A DNA stretch of 64,000 nt, from assembly GCF_003797835.1 (NCBI RefSeq), contig NZ_RKMF01000002.1, forward strand, positions 62,001 to 126,000, in the 5' to 3' direction. Below, piece after piece: positions 9,014-17,157 of this stretch. The stretch is from Kocuria soli. Its GTDB lineage: Bacteria; Actinomycetota; Actinomycetes; Actinomycetales; Micrococcaceae. Each line of letters starts with the position of its first letter. The first letter of the stretch is position 1. The notes under the pieces are model-generated. The model was not told the DNA's origin, did no database searches, and was given only the letters and a program-made list of their open reading frames with translations. The position numbers were made by a program, and so were the translations under genes.

Positions 9014-10870
9014 CTACATCGTTGTCCGGACGGGACGCGAACACGAAAGTGAACGCGACGTGTTCCGCAAACGACACTGAGTGATCCTGCAAGGGTCAGT
9101 CATGGTAGAGTTTCCGGGTCGACGACATGGGGCTGTGGCGCAGCTGGTAGCGCATTTGCATGGCATGCAAAGGGTCAGGGGTTCGAGTCCCCTCAGCTCC
9201 ACGTAAAGTTGAACGTTCGAACCTTGCCCCGCTTGATCGCGGGGCAAGGTTCTTTCGTTGTGTGGCCTGGGGATGGCGTCGAGGATCGTCGCGATCGTCT
9301 GGGCTGGTTCGAGGGCGGCTTGGTCGTCGTCATCGATGGTGATGCGGTCGAACAGTGCCCGGTTGAGCATCCGCCGTTCGGCGGGTTCGGCCTTCGCGTA
9401 CACATCACCGATGTCGGTGAGGAGGCCGAGGATCGCGTCGAGCCCGACCTTCGCGTTGTCGTAGGTCGATGTGAGGGTGTCGAGCCTGCCGGTGATGGCG
9501 TGGAGGCTCGCGCGGATGCGGTCCTGTTCGGTTTTGAGCAGGTCGAGGGGGATCGCGTCGGCGTAGTGGGCTTGGAGGAGCTTGACCTGTTCGGCTTCAA
9601 GCTTGATCTTCTGTCCTTCGAGGAGGGTCCGTTCATCGCTGGTTGACTCGGCGAGGGCGTCGAACACCTGCCCGAGGACGGCCTGGATCTGTCCGGCCTC
9701 GTCCTCGGTGACGGAGACGTGCTGGTAGCGGGTCTCGATGCTCTGCTCGATGCGGTGGACGAGGGCGGCGGTGCGCTGGCAGTCGTTGCGCTTGAACCGG
9801 CGGCCGGTGCAGGTGAAGTAGTCGTAGGCGACGCCCTGGTGGTTGCGAGGCCGTTCGAACATGAGCTTCTTCCCGCAGCCGCAGTAGATCGAGCCTTTGA
9901 GGTAGTGGTCGTACTTCTGCGGCTTGTCGCCGGTGACGTGGTTCTGCTGGAGGATCGTCTGCACCTGCTCGAACGTCTCCGGGGTCACGAGTGGCTGATG
10001 GGTGCCGGGGTAGGTGACCTCGCGAAACGTGACGATGCCCTGGTAGTAGGGGTTCGTGAGGATCTTGTGCAGCCCCGTGGTCGTGACCGGCTTCGCGGGG
10101 AACGTCGGCGTGGGCCGGGTAGCAAGGCCGCGGGTCTCTAGCTCGCGGGCGAGCTTGGAGAGGGACCAGTCGCCGGTGGCGTAGGCGGTGAACGCGAACC
10201 GGATCAGGTCGGCCCGGTGGGGATCGAGTTGCACGTCGCGCACCTCGTGCCCGTTCGCATCGGTGAGGCGGACGTTGAGGTAGCCGATGGGCGCCTTGTG
10301 CGGGGTGCCGCCGATGGACGCTTTCTGCACGAGACCCTTGGTGACCTCTTGGGCGAGGTTCAGGGAGTAGAACTCCGCGATCGAGGCCATGATGCCGTGC
10401 ATGAGCATCCCGGAGGGGGTCTCGTCAATGTTCTCCATCACCGAGACGAGGGTGACGCCTGCTTGGCGGAGTGTGGCGTGGATGATCGCGTCGTCGAGCC
10501 GGTTGCGGGCGATGCGGTCGACCTTGTTGATGATGCAGTACCGGATGGGGTGCTCGGCAAGGTAGTCCAGCATCTCCTGGAGTGCTTTGCGGCGGGCGGT
10601 CTTGCCGGACTCGCCGGGCTCGATGAACTCTGCGACGATGACCGCGCCGAGCTGGTCGGCCTTGCGCTGCGCGGCCTCGCGCTGCGCGGGGATGGACAGG
10701 CCTTCTTCGAGGCCGTTGCGGGTGGCTTGGTCCTTGGTGGAGACCCGCAGGTAGGAGATCGCCGGCACTTTCCCATCGGGAAGGGCGACGTCGAGGGCCT
10801 GGGTCGCGGGGCCGGCGAGGGAACGCAGGGCGCTGAGGTCGAGGCCGGCGGGAAGGTCGAGGAGCGTCAT
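9014..10870 (-). CDS. Large serine recombinase (integrase)
   Basis: About 618 residues. The N-terminal resolvase domain has the nucleophile Ser44 in YLRVSTKDQ and CIINKVDRIARNRLDD. The DEF-helix region (SGMLMHGIMASIAEFYS) and a recombinase domain follow. A zinc-ribbon part (CGCGKKLMFE, then YFTCTGRRF) and a long coiled coil near LKTEQDRIRASLHAITGRL complete it. ATG 10870 is preceded by AAAGGCAG; GTG 10897 is an alternative. The frame continues across the tRNA-Ala antisense strand, so the last 60 or so residues are read from tRNA and chromosomal DNA and would differ in the excised circle. A hairpin (CCCATTCCC/GGGATGGG, 10897-10917) lies just upstream. Likely integrates and excises the ICE. Confidence 0.9.
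   Translation of the reverse strand: MTLLDLPAGLDLSALRSLAGPATQALDVALPDGKVPAISYLRVSTKDQATRNGLEEGLSIPAQREAAQRKADQLGAVIVAEFIEPGESGKTARRKALQEMLDYLAEHPIRYCIINKVDRIARNRLDDAIIHATLRQAGVTLVSVMENIDETPSGMLMHGIMASIAEFYSLNLAQEVTKGLVQKASIGGTPHKAPIGYLNVRLTDANGHEVRDVQLDPHRADLIRFAFTAYATGDWSLSKLARELETRGLATRPTPTFPAKPVTTTGLHKILTNPYYQGIVTFREVTYPGTHQPLVTPETFEQVQTILQQNHVTGDKPQKYDHYLKGSIYCGCGKKLMFERPRNHQGVAYDYFTCTGRRFKRNDCQRTAALVHRIEQSIETRYQHVSVTEDEAGQIQAVLGQVFDALAESTSDERTLLEGQKIKLEAEQVKLLQAHYADAIPLDLLKTEQDRIRASLHAITGRLDTLTSTYDNAKVGLDAILGLLTDIGDVYAKAEPAERRMLNRALFDRITIDDDDQAALEPAQTIATILDAIPRPHNERTLPRDQAGQGSNVQLYVELRGLEPLTLCMPCKCATSCATAPCRRPGNSTMTDPCRITQCRLRNTSRSLSCSRPVRTTM
9129..9201 (+). tRNA. tRNA-Ala(GGC)
   Basis: 73-base cloverleaf. 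The acceptor GGGGCTG pairs with CAGCTCC (one G-U). The anticodon stem TTTGC/GCAAA encloses loop ATGGCAT, anticodon GGC. The T arm is AGGGG-TTCGAGT-CCCCT, with discriminator A73 at 9201. The 3' CCA is not encoded. The 3' end is the insertion point of the mobile element to the right. Confidence 0.96.
9180..9201 (+). other. Probable attL: 3' end of tRNA-Ala
   Basis: Foreign sequence with a large serine recombinase begins directly after the tRNA 3' end, as expected for integration into a tRNA gene. I found no second copy of the tRNA 3' end in the window, so the core length is unknown and attR must lie outside or be degraded. Confidence 0.55.
9220..9251. terminator. Hairpin just inside the element end
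   Basis: Perfect 13-bp stem AACCTTGCCCCGC/GCGGGGCAAGGTT with loop TTGATC, followed by CTTT on the plus strand. It lies 18 bases after the tRNA, so the inserted element supplies a plus-strand terminator for tRNA-Ala. It also lies inside the recombinase coding frame on the other strand. Confidence 0.6.
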
Positions 10871-11034
10871 GGTCGTGACTGCCTTTCGGGCGCTCACCCA
10901 TTCCCAGTCGGGATGGGTGCGGGCGCCGTTGGGCTGTCACGACACAGATGGGGAGGCCTGCCGAACCGCGACGGGTTCGGGCAACAAGGGGTAAGCCGGT
11001 AGCGCCCTGATGGACGTACTACGTACCGGGGATT

Positions 11035-11235
11035 CTACCGCTCGCTGCTCAGCAGCGCCTGGAGTCGGGTGCCGGCCTGCCCGGCCTTGGTGCCCGTGCC
11101 GGCTTCTCGCAGGGCGACGCGGATGAGGACTTCGGCGACCTTCTCCACGTCGATCTGCTCGCGCCGGGTGAAGGTGACTCGCAGGTTCCGGTCGGCGGAG
11201 GGCCGCTGGGTCTTGCGTTGATAGTTCCGCACCAC
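11035..11235 (-). CDS. Small basic conserved protein upstream of the serine recombinase
   Basis: 66 residues, strongly basic at the N-terminus (VRNYQRKTQRPSADRN), then a helical stretch (DVEKVAEVLIRVALREAG). Starts at tandem GTG codons 11235/11232, with GGTAGGTGACGAG upstream overlapping the end of the previous gene. No domain recognised. It sits between the DUF4913 gene and the recombinase. A small DNA-binding or directionality role would fit the position but has no direct support. The 164 bases after it contain repeated GTACGTA/GTACGTC half-sites (11014-11027 region), perhaps a regulatory site for the recombinase. Confidence 0.6.
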   Translation of the reverse strand: MVRNYQRKTQRPSADRNLRVTFTRREQIDVEKVAEVLIRVALREAGTGTKAGQAGTRLQALLSSER

Positions 11236-11245
11236 CGCTCGTCAC

Positions 11246-11842
11246 CTACCCATCGTCTGAGCGCGCGGCGTCATCGAGGCGGGCGAAGACGGCGTCTTCG
11301 GCGGCCTTGCGGCGGGCGACCTGCGTGATCACGAACGCCACGAAGTCCGCGCGTCGTTCGGTGATCGGGGTGTCTTCGACCGGTGGGGCGGGTGGTTCGC
11401 CGGGCCAGGCGGTCTGCCGACTGGGACGGTCGCGGTCCAGGCGGGTGCCGGAGGCGGCGACCCAGTCGCGGAGGCGCTGGCGGGCGGCGGCGAAGTCGCG
11501 GTGCCAGCCGATCGCGGCGGACGCGTTCTGCTCGGGGTCGTAGGCGCCGAGCCAGTGCAGGTGTAGCGCGGACAGCTCCCATTGCAGCTCGGGGTGGCGG
11601 TGCCAGTACGGCGGGATGACCGACGCGGGCAGCGCGTAGGTGTGGCGGAGCCATTCGACCCAGCGGTTGAGGGCGAGCCATTCCTGTTCCAGGTCGTGGG
11701 AGAGCAGCAGGTTCCAGTTCACCGGCCGCGGCGGCCCCGGAATGTCATCGTCAGGGTCGAGTCGCCCGAAGTCCTCCTCCTCCCATTCCTCGGGCTCGGA
11801 GCCCAGGTCGTCGGGTGGGAGCGTGGCGTCGTTGTTCATCAT
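11246..11842 (-). CDS. DUF4913 family protein
   Basis: 198 residues. The centre (NWNLLLSHDLEQEWLALNRW, then VEWLRHTYALP, ASVIPPYWHRHPELQWELSA and GAYDPEQNASAAIGWHRDF) matches the DUF4913 family as I know it from actinobacterial conjugative elements. The N-terminus is acidic. Start chosen at ATG 11842 (tandem ATG at 11839) behind GAGGGGGCGAAGC. It overlaps the 3' end of the SSB-like gene by translation coupling distance. Function unknown; found with coupling-protein and SSB-like genes. Confidence 0.75.
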   Translation of the reverse strand: MMNNDATLPPDDLGSEPEEWEEEDFGRLDPDDDIPGPPRPVNWNLLLSHDLEQEWLALNRWVEWLRHTYALPASVIPPYWHRHPELQWELSALHLHWLGAYDPEQNASAAIGWHRDFAAARQRLRDWVAASGTRLDRDRPSRQTAWPGEPPAPPVEDTPITERRADFVAFVITQVARRKAAEDAVFARLDDAARSDDG

Positions 11843-11855
11843 GCTTCGCCCCCTC

Positions 11856-12335
11856 TCACATGGCCCGTGCGGGCTGCTCATAGTCGGGCTGGTCCTGCAC
11901 GGGCGGCTCGAACGCGACCTGCCGCGCCGGTCGTTGACGGTCCGGGGATTCCATCTGGGAGCGGCGGCGCGGGGTGCCGACCTGGGTGTTCATGCGGGCG
12001 AGGTCGTGTCCGAACCGGCTTGCGATGAACTCCGTCGATTCGACGCCGGTGTTGGGGTTCGTGCTTGTCTGGGTGCGTCCGATCGCGAGGAACCAGTCGC
12101 CCTTGGCGAGTTTCACTTCGCCGCTCTCGGCAGCGCCTCGGAACGCCACCACATCGTGGAAGGTCGTGGGGAGCTTGATCCGGGACCCGTCGGCTGCGAA
12201 GTCGTGGTGCTCTTGCCCGGCCTTGAAGTACAGACGCTTCTTGCCCTCGCTGCCTGACGGCTGCGGATCGGAAGCGACGAACCCGTAGAAGGCTCTATCC
12301 AGTTCCGGGTCCGGGTCGCGTGGCTGCTCGTTCAT
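11856..12335 (-). CDS. SSB-like single-stranded DNA-binding protein
   Basis: 159 residues. The middle has an OB-fold-like pattern similar to SSB: FHDVVAFRGAAESGEVKLAK, GDWFLAIGRTQ, then STEFIASRFGHDLARMN. The C-terminal tail is Gln/Pro-rich. Element-encoded SSB-like proteins are usual beside coupling proteins and protect transferred single strands. ATG 12335 lies behind CAGGAGCAC. It is preceded by the CAGGTGCACC motif and a hairpin, so it probably heads the 12.3-11.0 kb unit. Alternative: a more distant OB-fold protein. Confidence 0.6.
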   Translation of the reverse strand: MNEQPRDPDPELDRAFYGFVASDPQPSGSEGKKRLYFKAGQEHHDFAADGSRIKLPTTFHDVVAFRGAAESGEVKLAKGDWFLAIGRTQTSTNPNTGVESTEFIASRFGHDLARMNTQVGTPRRRSQMESPDRQRPARQVAFEPPVQDQPDYEQPARAM

Positions 12336-12360
12336 CGTGTGCTCCTGACGGTCTGCTCAG

Positions 12361-12384
12361 GCGGCCACCTCTCGTCGGGGCCGC
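12361..12384 (-). promoter_or_regulatory. Leader hairpin before SSB-like gene
   Basis: GCGGCC/GGCCGC 6-bp stem with a 12-base loop, between the CAGGTGCACC motif (12394) and the SSB-like start (12335). Confidence 0.4.
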
Positions 12385-12393
12385 TGGGTCAGG

Positions 12394-12403
12394 CAGGTGC
12401 ACC
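12394..12403 (-). promoter_or_regulatory. ICE leader motif, copy 1
   Basis: CAGGTGCACC on the plus strand (GGTGCACCTG in gene sense), 59 bases upstream of the SSB-like start at 12335. GGTGCACC is itself a palindrome. Confidence 0.5.
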
Positions 12404-12420
12404 CGTCCTCCCGCGGTGGA

Positions 12421-14211
12421 TCAGTCCCCGTGGGGATCGTGGAGGAGGCGTTCGACCTCGGCCCGGTCGGCCTTCAACGTGGTGCCGTCGGGGCGGTTGG
12501 GCCAGGCGCGCAGGTCGGTGATGATCGGCGGCGCGGAGCGGAGTAGGGTGACGGCGGTGCCGAACGGGAGCGTGCGGATTCGGTCTGGTGGGAGGATCGC
12601 GACCCTGCGGACGGAGCGCTGGTTGGAGCGGGAGCCGTAGTCGCCGACTGTCGTGGAGTCGGTCAGTTCGTCGCGTTCCCCGATCAGCGTGGAGAGGTCT
12701 TGCAGGTCGCGGCTGTTGGAGGCGCCTCCGAGGAGGATCTTCACGATCGAGGCGTCCCAGATCGCCCCGGCCTGGTGCTCGTTCCACTTGTCCCGCGCCT
12801 GCGCGAGCGACTGCAACACCGCGAGTGTCGTGATCCCGGTCCCGCCACCCTCGGCCATCAACGTCGGCAGGGACGGCAGAGGCGCGAGGTTCCCGATCTC
12901 GTCCAACGCGAGCAGCATCGGCGGGTCGAGGCGGGCGCCGGCGGAGCGGGCCGCGAGGCGGCGGACGGTCTCGACCAGATCCTCCACCAGCGCCGCCACC
13001 AGGGCGGCACTGTTCCCGGCCCCGGCACCGGTGGCGAGGAGGAACAGGGTGCCCCGCTGTCGGATGAACGCTTCCGGATCGAACTCCTCGCCCTCTCCCG
13101 GGGACACGGCGTCGAGCACCCGGGGGTCTGCGAGGGCTGCGAGTGAGAGGGAGACGCCTTGCCAGATGGAGTCGCGGGTGCGGGGGTCGGCGTCGATCAT
13201 CGAGGCGAGCGAGTCCGCCCACCCGGTCGCCGCATCCGGATGGTTGGTGAGGATCGCGACCGCATCCGCCGCGCTCGTGGGGTCGAGCGTCCACCGGAAC
13301 AGCTCAGTCGGGGTGCGCCGGTCGAGGGCGGCGGCGTGGAGCAGCGCTTGGAGCGCGGCGCGGGTTTTCCCTTCCCAGAAGTCACCGCCTTCGACGCCAC
13401 CCGCGCTGAGGCCGGTGGCCGACGCGAGGCCGGCGGCGCGGATCATCGCGGTCTGCGGCGACTCGCACCCCCGGATCGGCGACCAGCGGAGCCCGGCAGG
13501 GAGACCTTCGGCGAGGTGCTGCGGATCGAACACCGCCACCGGTCCGATGCGCTTCCTCGCGCGCAGGCAGGCGGTGACGTTATCGGGACGCGTGCTGGTC
13601 GTGACCACCGCGCCAGGGGCATCGAGGATCGCCGGGATCACGAGGAACAGGCCCTTGCCGCTCCTCGGGGCGCCGACGAGGAGGATCGAGTCTTCCACGG
13701 AGGCCCAGACCTCGTGTCGGTGCGCGGTGCCGAGCCGGTAACCGACATCACCCGGTACGGGGCTGTCGAGCGTGGGGCGCAGGGTGCTGGCGCGGCGCAT
13801 CAACGCTTTGGTGGAGGCGGTCTGGGCGATCTCGTGCCGGGTCGCGGTGCCCTCCTGCCGGTGCGGATCCAGTGCGGCCTGCCGCATCGTGCGCCGCAGC
13901 AGACCCCACGCCCAGAACCCGGCCGTGACGAGAGCGCCGAGCATGAGAGCGGCGACGACCCAATACACGAACGGGTTCAGGCCGTCCGCGCCGAGCTGCC
14001 CGCCAGGATCACCCGGTTTGAAGAACACCGCGACCCCGCCAGCCGCTCCGGCAGTGGGTTGCGGGGCGCCCGTGAGAAACGCCGCCACGCTACCGGAGGC
14101 GCGGAGGACGAACGCGACCCCGAGGAGGCCGCCGACGGCGATGAGGATCAGGTTGGTGAGCTCGTCACCCATCGCCCCGCTGCCGCCGGGAAGGCCCTGC
14201 GGCCCGATCAC
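12421..14211 (-). CDS. VirD4/TraG-type coupling protein
   Basis: 596 residues. Two N-terminal membrane helices (about 21-48 and 81-103) precede a RecA-like ATPase. Walker A is GAPRSGKG (180-187), Walker B MLLALDEIG (432-440), followed by a TraG/TraM-like C-terminal region with TLMAEGGGTGITTLAVLQSL. It links the relaxase-DNA complex to the type IV channel at the inner membrane. The GTG start at 14211 overlaps the upstream stop as GTGA, indicating coupled translation. ATG 14172 is an alternative that leaves both helices intact. Confidence 0.88.
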   Translation of the reverse strand: MIGPQGLPGGSGAMGDELTNLILIAVGGLLGVAFVLRASGSVAAFLTGAPQPTAGAAGGVAVFFKPGDPGGQLGADGLNPFVYWVVAALMLGALVTAGFWAWGLLRRTMRQAALDPHRQEGTATRHEIAQTASTKALMRRASTLRPTLDSPVPGDVGYRLGTAHRHEVWASVEDSILLVGAPRSGKGLFLVIPAILDAPGAVVTTSTRPDNVTACLRARKRIGPVAVFDPQHLAEGLPAGLRWSPIRGCESPQTAMIRAAGLASATGLSAGGVEGGDFWEGKTRAALQALLHAAALDRRTPTELFRWTLDPTSAADAVAILTNHPDAATGWADSLASMIDADPRTRDSIWQGVSLSLAALADPRVLDAVSPGEGEEFDPEAFIRQRGTLFLLATGAGAGNSAALVAALVEDLVETVRRLAARSAGARLDPPMLLALDEIGNLAPLPSLPTLMAEGGGTGITTLAVLQSLAQARDKWNEHQAGAIWDASIVKILLGGASNSRDLQDLSTLIGERDELTDSTTVGDYGSRSNQRSVRRVAILPPDRIRTLPFGTAVTLLRSAPPIITDLRAWPNRPDGTTLKADRAEVERLLHDPHGD

Positions 14212-14750
14212 GACAAGCTCCGCACAGCGATCGTGCCGGAGACCCGCCCGACCAGCACCACCTCACCCGCCCGCGCCGCCGCGACGACCGCGGGGTCGAG
14301 GAGGGCCCGTGCGCGCCCGTCCGGGGTCGCGTCGGTGTGTGCGGCGATGAGGGCGACGGCGACGTCTTCCCCGGCGATGAACCCGTCGCCGCCGTCCACT
14401 GATATCGGATCAGCACCCCGCTGACGCTTCACCGCCCGCCGCGGCTCCGACTTCTCCTCGGCCACAGGTTCCGGGGCGGGGCGTTTCGCGGCGGGAAGGA
14501 TGTCGGTGAACGTGGTGCCGTCGCTCTCGTGGACGGTCACCCGCACGGCGATGGTCCGGTCGCCCGTGGCGTGGTCGATGATCTGCGCGAACATGGCCCG
14601 CCGCCACGCGCTCACACCGTCGGGCGGGTCGACGGGGCGGGTGTCGAGGGTGGCGGTGAGGGTGCCGTCGTCGTGCACGTCGAGCACGAGATGCGGCACC
14701 GAAACCGGGACAGACGAAGGAACAGCGGCAGAAGCAGGGGCGTGTCTCAT
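14208..14750 (-). CDS. Conserved ICE protein of unknown function
   Basis: 180 residues. An N-terminal beta-rich segment (HLVLDVHDDGTLTATLDTRP) leads to AWRRAMFAQIIDHATGDRTI, a charged linker (PEPVAEEKSEPRRAVKRQRG) and a C-terminal Ala-rich part ending VVLVGRVSGTIAVRS. No domain recognised. ATG 14750 lies 5 bases after the GGTGCACCTGG motif in sense, with GGCGGC in between. Its stop overlaps the coupling-protein start (GTGA). Position between VirB4 and VirD4 suggests a conjugation accessory role. Confidence 0.65.
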   Translation of the reverse strand: MRHAPASAAVPSSVPVSVPHLVLDVHDDGTLTATLDTRPVDPPDGVSAWRRAMFAQIIDHATGDRTIAVRVTVHESDGTTFTDILPAAKRPAPEPVAEEKSEPRRAVKRQRGADPISVDGGDGFIAGEDVAVALIAAHTDATPDGRARALLDPAVVAAARAGEVVLVGRVSGTIAVRSLS

Positions 14751-14754
14751 GCCG

Positions 14755-14766
14755 CCAGGTGCACCC
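14755..14766 (-). promoter_or_regulatory. ICE leader motif, copy 2
   Basis: CCAGGTGCACCC, only 5 bases from the start at 14750. The alternating palindrome GCGCGCGGCCGCGCGC lies just upstream in gene sense (14787-14802). Confidence 0.5.
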
Positions 14767-14779
14767 ACCGCACCCCGGC

Positions 14780-16267
14780 CTATGTGCGCGCGGCCGCGCG
14801 CGAGCTGGTGTCGAAGAGCCGATTTTCGGCGGGATGGAGTTGATGCTGGACCACGTAGGAAGAACCCTTGATCTTCCACAGCCCCTGCCCGACCCCGAGC
14901 GTCGGGAGCAGCCCCTGCTCAGTGCCCGTCAGGCCGAGAGCGGCGGAGGTGGGGCCGAGCTGATCGGACTCCTGCCGGTAGATCACCCGCGTCTCCGCAT
15001 TCGCGAGCAGGCTGTTGGCGAGGCCGCGCATGGCCGATCCCTGATCGCCCACATTGTCGAGATCGCTGATCTTGTGGAAGATCATCGCGTTCGCGATCCC
15101 GTACGCCCGCGCGAGCCGCCAGTGCGCATCCATCCGCCGCAACAGCGCGGGCTGGGACATGAGCCGCCAGGCCTCGTCGTAGATGCACCAGCGCTGGCCA
15201 CCGGCCGGGTCCAGGAGCGCCGCTTCCATCCACGCCGACGAACACGTCATCAGCGCCGAGATCAGCGTGGAATTCTCGGTGACCTGCGACAGATCGAGGG
15301 AGATCATCGGCAACGACGGATCGAACACCTCCGTCGACGGCCCGTCGAAGAGCCCGGCAAGATCGCCGTGCACCAGACGACGCAGCGCATGCCCGACCAT
15401 GCGACCGTCCTCCCGGAGACTGCCGTCGGGGTCGTCGGCGGGATCGAGGAGGTGATCGACGACCATCGGCAGGATCGGCACCGAGTTGTCCCGCATCGTC
15501 ACCGCCAGCGCCGTATCGATCGCGGTGTGCTCCAAAGGGGACATGGGCCGCGCCAGCACCGTCTCCGTGAGCGCGCCGATCAGGTCACGGCGTCGGGAAA
15601 TGACCGTCGCGGTCCACTGCTGATCGCTCATCCCGGCCGGCCGGTACCCCTCATCGAGCGGGTTCAACCGGGTCGGGAGGCCGTGGCCGAGCTTGATCGC
15701 ACGACCCCCAACCGCCTCCGCGACCGCCGTGTGCTCGCCTTTCGGGTCGCCGGGGATGTAGACCCGCCGCTCGAACCCCAACGAGCGGGTGTAGAGCGCT
15801 TTCGCGAGCGACGATTTCCCGCTGCCGACGATGCCCGCCACCACCAGGTTCGGGGCGGTGATGATCCCGTTCGCGTACAGCACCCACGGGTCGTAGACGA
15901 AGCTGCCGCCCGAGTAGAGGTCCTGGCCGATGAACACGCCCTGGGAGCCGAGGCCGCCTTCGGCGAGGAACGGATACGCACCCGCCAACATGGCGCTGGT
16001 GTCCTGGTGCCGCGGCAACCGGAACCGGCCCGGTGACCTGAGCGCGGCGGGGCCGGGTTCGCCGACAGAGGGCAGATACCGGGTCGCCTTCCGCTCCGCA
16101 CGCTCCGCCGTCTTCTTCGCTTTCGCCTCGGCCATCTCGCGCTGGCGCTGTTCGGCGACGAGCCGGGCGGCGGCCCGCCGGCGCTGCGCGCGCAGACGCC
16201 GGCGTTCTTTCGACGGGGCGACAAGGACGGCGGTGTGCAGGCGCTCGGCCTCCGGCTGCCGGGTCAC
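14780..16267 (-). CDS. VirB4-type conjugation ATPase
   Basis: 495 residues. A basic, helical N-terminus (about 1-65, rich in Arg and Ala) leads to the C-terminal VirB4/TraC motor: Walker A AGIVGSGKSSL (144-154), the substrate segment YIPGDPKGEH and Walker B WCIYDEAW (360-367). The RYGxANxMIFHKISD-like helix and the C-terminal VVQHQL segment follow. GTG 16267 overlaps the upstream stop as GTGA and is taken as the start; upstream sequence in this frame is only the shadow of the preceding gene. The usual VirB4 N-terminal half is missing here and is probably supplied by the SCO6880-like protein. Confidence 0.85.
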   Translation of the reverse strand: MTRQPEAERLHTAVLVAPSKERRRLRAQRRRAAARLVAEQRQREMAEAKAKKTAERAERKATRYLPSVGEPGPAALRSPGRFRLPRHQDTSAMLAGAYPFLAEGGLGSQGVFIGQDLYSGGSFVYDPWVLYANGIITAPNLVVAGIVGSGKSSLAKALYTRSLGFERRVYIPGDPKGEHTAVAEAVGGRAIKLGHGLPTRLNPLDEGYRPAGMSDQQWTATVISRRRDLIGALTETVLARPMSPLEHTAIDTALAVTMRDNSVPILPMVVDHLLDPADDPDGSLREDGRMVGHALRRLVHGDLAGLFDGPSTEVFDPSLPMISLDLSQVTENSTLISALMTCSSAWMEAALLDPAGGQRWCIYDEAWRLMSQPALLRRMDAHWRLARAYGIANAMIFHKISDLDNVGDQGSAMRGLANSLLANAETRVIYRQESDQLGPTSAALGLTGTEQGLLPTLGVGQGLWKIKGSSYVVQHQLHPAENRLFDTSSRAAART

Positions 16268-17040
16268 AGCGACAGTCCTCGGTTCTCGGCGACCTCCGCG
16301 ATCACATCCGGCAGGAACCACGACGCCCCCTCCGGACGCTCCGACCCGCGATGCCGCCCCGCACCCGGCCGGGCAGGAGATGCTTCGGCGGTCGGCCTCT
16401 CGGGCTCGGGGTCGGGGGCGTCGATGCGGCGGGACAGGCCGACGTAACCCAGGTCGGGACTGTAGGTGAGGGCGTAATCGCCGTCGGTGACAAGACGATC
16501 CGCGGGAGTCTGCGGGGCGGTCTCGTAGACGTACCCGTTCTCCATCGCAGCGCTCACCGTCTCCGCGCCGTAATCCCAGCCGGCGAGGTATGCGATCGCG
16601 GCATCCGGACCCTGCCGGTCGATGATCTCCATCACCGGCTCCGCCTCGCTCCCTTGGAGGAACACGACGCTCACCCACCGGTACCGCGGGTCCTCCGGCA
16701 GCCAGGCGATCTGCCCGGCCCGGTTCGACGCCCGGTCGAGCACCGTGTCGGCCTGCCCGATGTGCGCCGCCGCTTCGTGGAGCGCGGCGGCGGCCTCGAA
16801 GGTGAGCTGGCTGCCCGCCTCCCGGTCACCGGAATCGGTCATCGCTCGCCCGGTGTGCTGCTGCTGGGCGCGGGCGAGCTGGTCGAGCACCTGCGAGAGA
16901 TTCCGTGTGGTCGCCATGAGTTCGCCGATCACCGGATACAGCACCTCGGGGTTCTCGATGCGCTGGGTGGCGTGGGCGAGCCCGCGGACCGCCTCATATG
17001 CTTCGCGGGCATCGGCGGCAGGGTCGTTGAACGTGGGCAT
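16264..17040 (-). CDS. Conserved ICE protein of unknown function
   Basis: 258 residues. The N-terminal half is helical (DAREAYEAVRGLAHATQRI, ELMATTRNLSQVLDQLARA, then AAAALHEAAAHIGQADTVL), resembling small four-helix proteins. The C-terminal half contains a segment on a dipeptide grid (RYRWVSVVFLQGSEAEPVM, then GPDAAIAYLAGWDYG) and a disordered Pro-rich linker. ATG 17040 is preceded by GAAAGAGACC. It lies directly upstream of the VirB4 gene with GTGA overlap. No function assigned. Confidence 0.65.
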   Translation of the reverse strand: MPTFNDPAADAREAYEAVRGLAHATQRIENPEVLYPVIGELMATTRNLSQVLDQLARAQQQHTGRAMTDSGDREAGSQLTFEAAAALHEAAAHIGQADTVLDRASNRAGQIAWLPEDPRYRWVSVVFLQGSEAEPVMEIIDRQGPDAAIAYLAGWDYGAETVSAAMENGYVYETAPQTPADRLVTDGDYALTYSPDLGYVGLSRRIDAPDPEPERPTAEASPARPGAGRHRGSERPEGASWFLPDVIAEVAENRGLSL

Positions 17041-17080
17041 GATCAGGTCTCTTTCGATACGCGGGATGGGATCGCGGCAA

Positions 17081-17117
17081 CGCCCCGACCCCGCGGAGGT
17101 GAAGAGGGGTCGGGGCG
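17081..17117 (-). promoter_or_regulatory. Strong leader hairpin before 17040 gene
   Basis: Perfect 12-bp stem CGCCCCGACCCC/GGGGTCGGGGCG with a 13-base loop between the CAGGTGCACC motif and the start at 17040. It could be an attenuator or the terminator of the SCO6880-like gene. Confidence 0.55.
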
Positions 17118-17125
17118 CTGTGCTC

Positions 17126-17137
17126 CCAGGTGCACCC
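17126..17137 (-). promoter_or_regulatory. ICE leader motif, copy 3
   Basis: CCAGGTGCACCC, 86 bases upstream of the start at 17040 and immediately before the 12-bp-stem hairpin in gene sense. Confidence 0.5.
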
Positions 17138-17157
17138 ACCGGCGCACGAACCGCCGG

